A stretch of 64,000 nt of DNA from Sialis fuliginosa (taxonomy: Eukaryota; Arthropoda; Insecta; Megaloptera; Sialidae), in NCBI GenBank assembly GCA_961205875.1, contig OY540822.1:1118501-1182500 (forward strand), read 5' to 3'. This document shows, one piece after another, positions 1-11,123 of this stretch (position 1 is the stretch's first letter; each line of letters begins with the position of its first letter). The notes beneath the pieces are model-generated. The model was not told the DNA's origin and made no database searches. It saw nothing but the letters and a program-made list of their open reading frames with translations. The position numbers were made by a program, and so were the translations under genes.

Positions 1-259
1 AACCTCCTTTTTTTGAAAACGATCTTTCAACCGGATACGGATGTTTACCTACATCGATTTTTGAATTTTTCGAATTACTCTGAAACAGTGCGAAATAGAG
101 AAAAATGGTCAAGTTAAAAATTGTAGGTAATATCAAAACCTATAATTTATACTCTATTCGTTTTTTCGAAAAAACGAATTTTTGAAAATTTTAGGCATTC
201 TATAAAATACCTAGGAATTCCATAGAGTGCCGTATTTCATACATTGCCGGTAACATATA

Positions 260-1905
260 CACTCATCCAAACAATTAAAGGAACAAGAAATTAAACATTT
301 TTTTTTGTGTTTTTTGAAGTGCTGTATCTTTGTGAAAAATGGTCGTATCGAAATAAATAAATATCGGTATGGAGAACCATACATGACTTCCATGTTCTTT
401 CTATCTGTTTAAATAATTTTTAAATATACATTTTTTTAAATATTTTATTTATATAACCTACTACTATGAATATACATATAAAAAACATATATACTTACAA
501 CGGTTACAGCTCTTTTTGCCATTTGTATATAAATATTAGTTTTCTAATGTCAAAAACATAATTCACATTCGTAGAAAAACTAATTTGACAATTTGAATTT
601 AGTTGCATTTGTTTCCAAGGCAACATGAATTAATGACATATTAGTATTTAAAATTCAAATTTTAAGTATGTTTTTCACCCCTTTAATGGCTAGTTAGGCA
701 CGTACAAATAATAAATGTCTCTTAGATTCAATTGAACTGCAAATGTACCAAATCTTATCAAAATTAGTGAGATAATACTCGCAATATTAACTTTTTTGAC
801 GAAAAAAGTTACAAAATTTCGAATATTTCCAAAACCCCTAATCCGATTAGTACCAAAATCAATAGGTCTGGAGTACTCACTGACCGAGACAAACATTTTC
901 CCCAAAAATAATTCAGATCGGTGCATTTTTACAGTAGTTATCGTGAACGAAAGAAAATTCTACATCCGCACAGACACACGCACAGCCGCCATGCGGAAAT
1001 TAACTTTTCTTTAAGTTTTGAAGTTAGTACAATCAGAATTTGTCATTTTCTCCGACACGATTTTTCGATGGTATTACAATACTTCCATTTTTTTCAGAAC
1101 ATGGAAGTAAAAAAGCATTTTAAAGCTTCAAGTTTCTAGTTTTGAGATTTTTTAGCATAATTTTTTTTGAGTTACGGTTATCGCGCAATCATAAGAAATA
1201 GTGGGACACGAAAATTTTCTTATTTTTTTATTTTTTTTTATGGGTCCGCGGGCTCGGCAATTTTTTTTTTCAGTTAAACCAATGCATTGGTCAGTTAACT
1301 TGTTTATTCAGCTTTAATTTATTTTGTTTTTGGTCGCTCTCAATTTTTTTTTGCCGAGATATCTGACTTGTCTTCGATCATCAATATATCAGCAACTAAT
1401 AAATAAACAGTAAATTTAAGGGCAGTTTTAAAAACTTGAATAAATTTCCTACAAGACCCGTTCATGACTTTATTAGAAAAAAATTTTTTTACCCTCACCA
1501 TTAATTTGAAAAAATACAAAAAAATGACCTTTTATGGTATTTTAGTAAATCTATCGCTACTTTACAAATATTGATGGGAAGACTAATGTTGCCAGGCATT
1601 TTTACAACTCAATGTACCCCTAACAGTCCTGTAAATTTTGAAATTGATCCTTCGAACCGTTTTTCCGAGCCGATTGATCAAAGTTTTACAAAACAATTAA
1701 AGGAACAAGTGTATTATGTAACATAAGATTGTGTAATCATCATCAAAATGAAAAAATCGATTTTCGATTTTTAATTTTTTTTACAGTTTTGCATTAGTTA
1801 CTTGTTAAATTTGAAATGGAGAAAAAAAAATAAAAAAAAATTTGTTTTAATTTTGAATTTTTTTTTTCGATTTTAAAATACTCATTGTCAGTATAAATAA
1901 TGGTA
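260..1905 (+). mobile_element. Arm of a palindromic Tc1-like repeat (family X), interrupted
   Basis: It begins CACTCATCCAAACAATTAAA after a TA dinucleotide and matches one arm and part of the loop of the complete copy at 54969-58632. It is interrupted at about 361-1110 by another element (family F). The uninterrupted sequence, in which AAATAAAAC runs directly into AAAAAGCATTTT, is seen at 55060-55085. TA flanks and an end resembling Tc1/mariner termini suggest that superfamily, but no transposase is present. Confidence 0.6.
361..1110 (+). mobile_element. Family F non-autonomous element
   Basis: A block of about 750 bp that interrupts family X. Its ends contain ACTTCCATGTTCT (from 386) and the inverted AGAACATGGAAGT (to 1108). 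Other copies: 25343-26092 (mirror in the right arm), 36183-36850 (inverted), 37523-37828 (fragment) and 40291-40602 (fragment). The internal region includes a conserved stretch with GCCGCCATGCGG. It has no credible coding capacity; the open frames at 690-926 and 796-1139 are probably chance. Confidence 0.6.
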
Positions 1906-1910
1906 TAGTT

Positions 1911-2101
1911 CAGTGGTTCTTACACTAGGATCCGCTCAACTTTTGCCGGGGGTCCGTGAAACATGTTTGCTATAAAATAGACTACTTTTACATTTCTATT
2001 TACCAGTGATTAATTAGTATCTAACGACCTTCTTTGTTTTTCTATCCGGGGTTCCCTGAAAAATAATTACTCGAAAAGGGATATAAGTTTAAGAACCGAA
2101 G
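1911..2101 (+). mobile_element. hAT-type MITE (191 bp)
   Basis: Ends CAGTGGTTCTTA and, on the opposite strand, CTTCGGTTCTTA. It is flanked by near-identical 8-bp sites GTATAGTT (1903-1910) and GTATAATT (2102-2109), as expected of hAT insertions. Copies are at 6006-6206 and, mirrored, 24353-24543. A diverged relative lies near 15300-15436. No coding sequence. Confidence 0.7.
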
Positions 2102-2239
2102 GTATAATTGATTCGTTGCCACAAACATAAATTAATATTTAATAATGACACAAGAATATTGCCACAAACATTTAAATAGTGAAAAAAATAAAATACATAA
2201 ATATCGCGATGAGTTAAATATGGCAAATTTAATAATAAT

Positions 2240-2541
2240 AATAAAAATTATAAAAAAAACTTTTTTTTAAAATAATTTGCCTTTTAAAAACCGACTAAAA
2301 AGCTGAAAATAAAATTCAGTTAGACTCTTTTCGTACTAAATATTGCATTTAAAAAAAAGTTGATTTTGTTCATACTAGAAGAGTTTTAAAAAATGTCTCT
2401 TCTAGTATGAACAAAATCAACTTTTTTTTAAATGCAATATTTAGTACGAAAAGAGTCTAACTGAATTTTATTTTCAGCTTTTTAGTCGGTTTTTAAAAGG
2501 CAAATTATTTAAAAAAAAAGTTTTTTTTATAATTTTTATTT
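2240..2541. repeat. Foldback element with ~144-bp near-perfect arms
   Basis: The two arms (about 2240-2383 and 2397-2541) are reverse complements across a 13-nt loop (2384-2396) and include the pair CATACTAGAAGAG / CTCTTCTAGTATG. A transcript through it would form a long hairpin. Copies are at 6374-6660 and 23913-24212. Confidence 0.85.
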
Positions 2542-3112
2542 TTGAGTTTTTAGTTATACATACCTATTATTATACAAAGAAAAAATTCAAAATAGTTCAT
2601 GTAAATATACCTACTTGTTCTGTCCAGAATCTTTACCAACAAATAACCATTTTTAATTTCGTTTTTATGTCAAGTTTGTAATGATCATTACGAATATATT
2701 TTTTGTTGTAAATTATCACTAAAACACATCACGTATACATGTATTATTAATATTTATTAATTTTAATAGATTTCGTTCTATTTCTTTCGTTGTCTAAAGT
2801 ATAAGAATTAAAAATATTCTTAATTGATTGTAATGACAGATATGGTATTTATTAAAAAAAATGTAGCTATGGAAACATATTTCGGTTGTAACTTAACTCT
2901 CGCTGACAATATGTTTTCGAATTGTATTGGTATAAATACTCGATTCGTTGCCACAAACATATAAATAAATAAATAATAAATAAATAAATATCGCGGTGAG
3001 TTAAATAAGGCAAATTTAATAATAATAATAATAAATACTTACATTAATATTAAAAACACTTCACTAACACAACATTTCTCTAATAACTTGTTCTCACGAT
3101 GCTGGTTTTGTG

Positions 3113-5998
3113 AAATAACAGTTTAGTGATGTCCAGTAATTTTTTTTACCGATTTAAATTATTTCAAATAAAAAAATTCCTTAAAACGTCCAAATTATTT
3201 ATTACCCCCAGCACAATCAACTAAAATGTATTTATGCATGTTGTCTTATATCTAGATAATAATATTATAATAGAAATTACTGTTTGGTGATGGCCAGTAA
3301 TTTTTTTTACGGATTTTACTCATTTCAAATAAAAACCAAAATCTTTAAAAATTCTAAAACAATTTATTACCCCAGCCCAATCAACTTAAATGTATCCATA
3401 CATGTTGTTTTATATCTAGATAATAATATTATAATAGAAATAACAGTTTAGTGATGGCCAGTAATTTTTTTTACCGATTTAAATTATTTCAAATAAAAAA
3501 AATCCTTAAAACGTCCAAATTATTTATTACCCCCAGCACAATCAACTAAAATGTATCCATGCATGTTGTTTTATATCTAGATAATAATATTATAATAGAA
3601 ATAACAGTTTGGTGATGGCCAGTAATTTTTTTTACTGATTTCAATTATTTCAAATAAAAAAAATCCTTAAAACGTCCAAATTATTTATTACCCCCAGCAC
3701 AATCAACTAGAATGTATCCATGCATGTTGTTTTATATCTAGATAATAATATTATAATAGAAATAACAGTTTGGTGACGGCCAGTATTTTTTTTTACCGAT
3801 TTAAATTATTTCAACTAAAAAAAATCCTTAAAAAGTCCAATACAATTTATTACCCCCAGCCCAATCAACTTAAATGTATCCATACATGTTGTTTTATATC
3901 TAGATAATAATATTATACAAGTATAACAGTTTAGTGATGGCCAGTAATTTTTTTTAACAATTTCAATTATTTCAAATAAAAAAATTCCTTAAAACGTCCA
4001 AATTATTTATTACCCCCAGCACAATCAACTAAAATGTATTTATGCATGTTGTCTTATATCTAGATAATAATATTATAATAGAAATAACTGTTTGGTGATG
4101 GCCAGTAATTTTTTTTACCGATTTTAATCATTTCAAATAAAAACAAAAATCTTTAAAAATTCTAAAACAATTTATTACCCCAGCACAATCAACTTAAATG
4201 TATCCATACATGTTGTTTTATATCTAGATAATAATATTATAATAGAAATAACCGTTTAGCGATAGCCAATAAATTTTTTACCGATTTTACTCATTTCAAA
4301 TAAAAATAAAAATGTTTAAAAATTCTAAAACAATTTATTACCACAGCCCAATCAACTTAAATGTATCCATACATGTTGTTTTATATCTAGATAATAATAT
4401 TATAATAGAAATAACCGTTTAGCGATAGCCGATAATTTTTTTTACCGATTTTACTCATTTCAAATAAAAATAAAAATGTTTAAAAATTCTAAAACAATTT
4501 ATTACCACAGCCCAATCAACTAAAATGTATTTATGCATGTTGTCTTATATCTAGATAATAATATTATAATAGAAATTACTGTTTGGTGATGGTGATGGCC
4601 AGTAATTTTTTTTACGGATTTTACTCATTTCAAATAAAAACCAAAATCTTTAAAAATTCTAAAACAATTTATTACCCCAGCCCAATCAACTTAAATGTAT
4701 CCATACATGTTGTTTTATATTTAGATAATAATATTATAATAGAAATAACCGTTTAGCGATAGCCAATAATTTTTTTTACTGATTTTACTCATTTCAAATA
4801 AAAATAAAAATGTTTAAAAATTCTAAAACAATTTATTACCACAGCCCAATCAACTTAAATGTATCCATACATGTTGTTTTATATCTAGATAATAATATTA
4901 TAATAGAGATAACAGTTTAGCCATGGCTAATAATTTTTTTTTCCCGATTTAAATTATTTCAACTAAAAAAAATTCTTTAAACGTCCAATAAAATTTATTA
5001 CCCCCAGCCCAATCAACTTAAATGTATCCATACATGTTGTTTTATATGTAGATAATAATATTATAATAGAAATAACAGTTTAGTGATGTCCAGTAATTTT
5101 TTTTACCGATTTCAATTATTTCAAATTAAAAAATTCCTTAAAACGTCCAAATTATTTATTACCCCCAGCACAATCAACTAAAATGTATTTATGCATGTTG
5201 TCTTATATCTAGATAATAATATTATAATAGAAATTACTGTTTGGTGATGGCCAGTAATTTTTTTTACGGATTTTACTCATTTCAAATAAAAACCAAAATC
5301 TTTAAAAATTCTAAAACAATTTATTACCCCAGCCCAATCAACTTAAATGTATCCATACATGTTGTTTTATATCTAGATAATAATATTATAATAGAAATAA
5401 CCGTTTAGCGATAGCCAATAATTTTTTTTACCGATTTTACTCATTTCAAATAAAAATAAAAATGTTTAAAAATTCTAAAACAATTTATTACCCCAGCCCA
5501 ATCAACTTAAATGTATCCATACATGTTGTTTTATATCTAGATAATAATATAATAATAGAAATAACAGTTTAGCCATGGCTAATAATTTTTTTCCCCGATT
5601 TAAATTATTTCAACTAAAAAAATTCTTAAAACGTCCAATAAAATTTATTACCCCCAGCCCAATCAACTTAAATGTATCCATACATGTTGTTTTATATCTA
5701 GATAATAATATTATAATAGAAATAACAGTTTAGTGATGTCCAGTAATTTTTTTTTCGATTTCAATTATTTCAAATAAAAAAATTCCTTAAAACGTCCAAA
5801 TTATTTATTACCCCCAGCACAATCAACTAAAATGTATTTATGCATGTTGTCTTATATCTAGATAATAATATTATAATAGAAATTACTGTTTGGTGATGGC
5901 CAGTAATTTTTTTTACGGATTTTACTCATTTCAAATAAAAACCAAAATCTTTAAAAATTCTAAAACAATTTATTACCCCAGCCCAATCAACTTAAATG
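3113..5998 (+). repeat. Tandem array, ~162-bp unit, about 17-18 copies
   Basis: The marker TATCTAGATAATAATATTAT recurs at about 3249, 3413, 3574, 3735, 3897, 4057, 4221, 4384, 4548, 4718, 4882, 5045, 5207, 5370, 5534, 5695 and 5855. Spacing is 160-164 bp, with one 170-bp unit that carries a 6-bp GGTGAT slip. At least two sub-types alternate (units with CCCCAGCACAATC and units with CCAGCCCAATC), so a higher-order pattern is possible. The array ends mid-unit where the duplicated flank begins. No coding potential is seen. It is absent from the mirror arm. Confidence 0.95.
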
Positions 5999-6005
5999 TA
6001 TAGTT

Positions 6006-6206
6006 CAGTGGTTCTTACACTAGGATCCGCTCAACTTTTACCGGGAGTCCGTGAAACATGTTTGCCATAAAATAGACTACTTTTACATTTCTATTTACCA
6101 GTGATTAATTAGTATCTAACGACCTTCTTTGTTTTTCTATCCGGAGTTCCCTGAAAAATAATTACTCGAAAAGGAACACTAGACCATATAAGTTTAAGAA
6201 CCGAAG
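6006..6206 (+). mobile_element. hAT-type MITE, second copy
   Basis: Same element as 1911-2101, duplicated with its flank, with about 10 bp of extra sequence (AACACTAGACC near 6176-6186). Confidence 0.65.
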
Positions 6207-6373
6207 GTATAATTGATTCGTTGCCACAAACATAAATTAATATTCAAATTAAATTTTAAAAATATTTTTAAATGGCAGTAATGACAAGAATATTGCCACA
6301 AACATTTAAATATTGAAAAAAATAAAATACATAAAAATCGCGATGAGTTAAATATGGCAAATTTAATAATAAC

Positions 6374-6660
6374 AATAAAAATTATAAAAAAAACTTTTTT
6401 TAAAAATAATTTGCCTTTTAAAAACCGACTAAAAAGCTGAAAATAAAATTCAGTTAGACTCTTTTCGTACTAAATATTGCATTTAAAAAAAAGTTGATTT
6501 TGTTCATTAAAAAATGTCTCTTCTAGTATGAATAATATCAACTTTTTTTTAAATGCAATATTTATTACGAAAAGAGTCTAACTGAATTTTATTTTCAGCT
6601 TTTTAGTCGGTTTTTAAAAGGCAAATTATTTTTAAAAAAAGTTTTTTTTATATTTTTTAT
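6374..6660. repeat. Foldback element, second copy
   Basis: Copy of 2240-2541 with the central CATACTAGAAGAG of one arm deleted, so the stem is shorter at the tip. Confidence 0.75.
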
Positions 6661-7402
6661 TTTTGAGTTTTTAGTTATACATATTATTATACAAAGAAAA
6701 AATTCAAAATAGTTCATGTAAATATACCTACATGTTCTGTCCAGAATCTTTACCAACAAATAACCATTTTTAATTTCATTTTTATGTCAAGTTTGTAATA
6801 ATCATTACGAATATATTTTTTGTTGTAAATTATCACTAAAACAAATCACGTATACATGTATTATTAATATTTATTAATTTTAATAGATTTCGTTCTATTT
6901 CTTTCGTTGTCTAAAGTATAAGAATTAAAAATATTCTTAACTGATTGTAATGACAGATATGGTATTTATTAAAAAAAATGTAGCTATGGAAACATATTTC
7001 GATTGTAACTTAACTCTCGCTGACATTAATATGTTTTCGAATTGTATTGGTATAAATACTCGATTCGTTGCCACAAACATATAAATAAATAAATAATAAA
7101 TAAATAAATATCGCGGTGAATTAAATAAGGCAAATTTAATAATAATAATAATAATAAGTACTTACATTAATATTAAGAACACTTCACTAACACAATATTT
7201 CTCTAATAACTTGTTCTCACGATGCTGGTTTTGTGATATCTAACATTATTGCTAAATATTTATCAGCGTTGATCCCCTTTTACCTCTCATTCAGATTCGA
7301 CATCCCCTTCTGTTTTCCAGTTTTACACCTCAACCCTCGTGTTTAATGCTCCTCCCTCTATCGATTTTGTGAAAAGGCCTGCACAACTCAAAATACTTTA
7401 GG

Positions 7403-9100
7403 GTCAATCCATATGAACTGGTCCAGCACTGGTTGCTCGATCATTCTAAAAAAAAATGATTTTTTGTGTGTAATTACCCTAACATATTGGTAGTTGGAAA
7501 CGACCATTATTTTAATTTTATTGTTTTTTGTTTTCGCGTGACGGCCATATTTGTTCTACAGGTCGCAGAATTTTTTGTACTTTAAAGGGTTTGCGGAAAC
7601 TAAAATATCTCAGCTTCTATCAAACCTTTCAACATCGGAGTAAATGCAAATTATTCAGAATAAAACGGGATACAAGATTACTTCTAGACATTTTCACCTA
7701 AATGTTATCCTAAAGGGTGAAATTTCAGCCTTAATTCTTAGTTATATTTTTGATAAAATCCCATTTTCAAGGGGATGTTTTTGCAAGAAGGGGAAGAGTT
7801 AACAATTCAAATTATTTTTTACAAATAGGTGGGTACTAGTTGTATTCACACACCAAAGTTCAACTCTGAGACTTGCCCCCATTTATTTTAAAAAATTCTC
7901 AAAATTTGAAAATTCGAGAAAATGGCACTTTTTTTTACATTAGTATAAGTAAGTATAGTGAAGCCGATTTTTTTCGAAATCCGGATTTTGATGGAATTAT
8001 CCATTTTGACCTTCCTTTAATCCATTCTGACTATTTTCGCCATGATGTCTTTTCGGAAAAAATGTGTCTGTCTGTCTTTAAGCGCTGTAACTCAAATACG
8101 ACAAATCGTATAAGGGTGAATTTTTATATTTAAGATTAATTTTTGTCTGGGAAGAAAACCTTTTATTTTTGAAAACGATCTTTCAACCGGATACGGATGT
8201 TTACCTACATCGATTTTTTAATTTTTCGAATTACTCTGAAACAGTGCGAAATAGAGAAAAATGGTCAAGTTAAAAATTGTAGGTAATATCAAAACCTATA
8301 ATTTATACTCTATTCGTTTTTTCGAAAAAACGAATTTTTGAAAGAAAAAAAAATTTATTATAATTCAAATTGTTTATAACAGAGGACAAATATCTGCAAT
8401 GAGTGTCATGGGACTTTCTTATACGTATTATAGAAATTGAACAGTGTGTGTGTTTGCCATAGGTACCATGGGACTTTCTTATACGTAATACTGAGAGTGA
8501 ACAGTGTAGGTGAATCTAAATAATTACATAAAAAAATTCTTTCTGGCTAAATCACAAATGTTGGAAAAAAAATGTATGGGGAATTAATTATAGATAATAA
8601 CATACTCGACATTTTTTATCTAAAACATTCATTTCTTATTTCAAAAATAATTCAAAAATCCAAAAATTTAACAGAGTAAACATCCGTTTTCAGTTATTAC
8701 GTTTAAAAAAATCGCTTGTTATATAATGGAGAGAATAATATTACCTATATTATTCATTTTGTTCTATCTTGTTAAAAATGTTTTAATAAACAAAGAACCA
8801 CGTATACAATTCACTGTTAGGATTACGTGTAAGAAAGTCCCGTGGTTCCCAAGTCAGATATTTTTGGATGTGATCGTGCTAAACATATTTTAGGTTTTAT
8901 AATAAAAAAACTATTAAAAATAAAGGAGGCTTTGTATTTGGTAGGAATACAAAAAGAAGCTGGTTGCTCTCCTTCCACTGGGTGATGTCTACCCCCCCTC
9001 ATTAGAGTTGTTGCTATGATACCTAAATAGCTCCAAGGGTCGCTTTTGCAGCCGGTTCTTGCAAACGAAAAAAAAAAGCTGGTTGCTATACCTACTCTGG
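7403..9100 (+). repeat. Block present in left arm, missing from right arm
   Basis: In the right arm the sequence passes directly from the equivalent of 7402 to the equivalent of 9105 (near 23175-23180). The block contains a direct repeat of the window start (about 8165-8345 repeats 5-190) and a segment (7940-8140) matching 26450-26690. It also holds GGGACTTTCTTATACGTA motifs at 8409 and 8467 with an inverted partner near 8823-8846. Part of it (8940-9130) survives, inverted, at 27911-28100. The 86-codon frame at 7873-8133 includes a dispersed GTCTGTCTGTC repeat and is not considered a gene. Confidence 0.7.
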
Positions 9101-11123
9101 GTGATATATACGGACGTCTACCCCCCCCCCCCCCTCCCTCTTCAAAGCTATTTCATTTGTACTTGTTGCTAAATGAATATGCAGTATCGATCGGCGTCAA
9201 ACAAATATACAGGGTGTTTGATTCGGCGATATGAATATTTTTAAGGAAGGTAGAATGACTCATTTGGAAGTGAATAAAGCAAATATACCTATATACAAAG
9301 TGCAACAGTTTTTTTTATATCGGCCATTTTAGTAAATTTTTGTAAATACCTCGATTTATACATGTTAATGTCAAAAATTTAAAAGTTAAAGAGCCTATAT
9401 TTTCTAAACATGATTTTGATATTACTTAAAGGTTTATGCTACACTATCAGATCAAAATGAAATTTATGAATAACAATCATAAAATATGGCTGCAGTTTCA
9501 CATTTAAAAACTCATAAAACTTTGATAAAATTATAATTTTTACTTTCTTATACCATGTATATGAAACATACATATAGTATAAGTAAGCCGATTTTTTTCG
9601 AACTCCGGATTTTGATGGAATTATCTATTTTGAGCTTCCCAGAATCCATTCTGACTATTTTCGCCTTGATGTCTGTCTGTCTGTTTGTCTGTAAGCCTTG
9701 TAACTCAAATACGACAAAATCGTAGAAGGGTGAAATCATATTTTATTATTTTGGAGTTAATTGTTTATTGTTGATTTTCATAAGAAGGGATTCAAACATA
9801 AATGTTTAAATAGGGGTTGAGTCAATTTAAATATATTTTTGTTTTGTTTAATTAATTTATAAATTTCTTTTTTCTGTTATTAAATTTAATATAATTTAAA
9901 AATTTGTTAATTTGGTTGTCATTGTTGAAATCCACATCGTACGTATCCCAATTTTCCAAGAACATTCCAACTGGACGGCTATATGCCGGGCTCAGTTGTA
10001 CGACTATTAGGCTCGTAATTGCTGAATGGACCCAAAACAGAGACCCCAACCTATATATTTTCCAACTTTTTACGCTACCATAGAAATACAGGGTAGGCGA
10101 GCAACAATTTTCTATAATTTTTTACTCAGAAAGAAAAATCATAAAATTAAAAAAGTACTTGGAACTAAGCAAGGATTCTCGGAAAATTGTTTTTAAAATT
10201 TATTGTTAATTTTTTATGCAACTTTTTTATAAAGAAAAAATTGTAAAAAAAAATTGTGAGAATCTTTGCATAAATTTATGTACATTTTACCTCTTGCAAT
10301 TATTTATAAAAATTAGTAATTTTCGAGTAAAAAACTATGGAAAATCCAGGAAGTTTTCTTCGGTTTACTCCTTATAATAAATAATTCGGACAAGACATAC
10401 ACGAGTGTATGCCATAAGGATTCCGAAGTACGTACTACGTGGAATGTTTGGAACCACTTACAGGTGCATTTTTAAGTTAGAAAAAAATATAAAAAAATGT
10501 CAAGTTCTACTTATTGAGATCTATATTTTGACACCCCACTTGCCTAGATATCAAAATAAAAAATTCTATGACGTCCTTCCTTATAATTCCAAAAATTTTA
10601 AATTATGATGATGAAGTATAATGTATATTGAATTGTTTGCATTGTTACACGACAGTTGTGTTTTGTTATTATCACAGTAACTATGATCTTACGTATATTA
10701 TGTTATGCAAAATTGGCAAAAAGACTGGCTAATATCAAGCGTGTTTAAAAATGGTCATTTTTCCAAACTTTATTTTAATTTTAAATATTACTATTACATT
10801 ATTGGCTCCTTTTTTTGCTCACATTGTATATCGGTAAGTTTAGAAAAGTTGTTCAATGTTTTATTTATTTTGTTGGTTTGTGATAAAATTCTTTTATAAT
10901 AAACAAAAATGTATTTAGTTTGGATCTTCTTTAGATGCAATAAATAATTGTTATTATTTTAAAAGTTGACCAGATGTAAACGCATTTATTTCAGCAATTT
11001 TGCAGGCAAACTAATGATATCTGTTTCTACGACGAAAAACAGTTAACTTACAAATAAAGATAAGTAAATATTATAATTGTGTGGCCTGGTGAGGCGAGTC
11101 GAGCTACTGTCATACATACATAC
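9101..11123 (+). other. Left-arm sequence without genes
   Basis: Mirrored at about 21147-23170. It holds a poly-C tract (about 9120-9138), a repeat end containing ACAGGGTGTTTGATTCGG near 9208, and the dispersed TCTGTCTGTCTG motif near 9670-9690. I see no supportable gene. Confidence 0.6.

Larger units (their letters stand above)
1903..3112 (+). repeat. Direct duplication, copy 1 (flank of 162-bp array)
   Basis: From GTATAGTTCAGTGG to GCTGGTTTTGTGA this block is repeated at 5998-7235. The right arm has only one equivalent copy (about 23330-24551). The two copies therefore bracket the tandem array and look like a local duplication that accompanied or followed array insertion. The block contains a hAT-type MITE, a long foldback and (ATT)n / (AAAT)n microsatellites. 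Confidence 0.8.
5998..7235 (+). repeat. Direct duplication, copy 2
   Basis: Second copy of 1903-3112 with small indels, for example extra sequence in the hAT MITE (6006-6206) and a shortened centre in the foldback (6374-6660). After this copy the arm continues collinearly with the right arm (GTGATATCTAACATT), whereas copy 1 runs into the array. Confidence 0.8.

Noticed and set aside
3113..5998. CRISPR-like regular repeats
   Set aside because: Units of 162 bp are contiguous with no unique spacers, in a eukaryotic genome; this is a satellite-type array.
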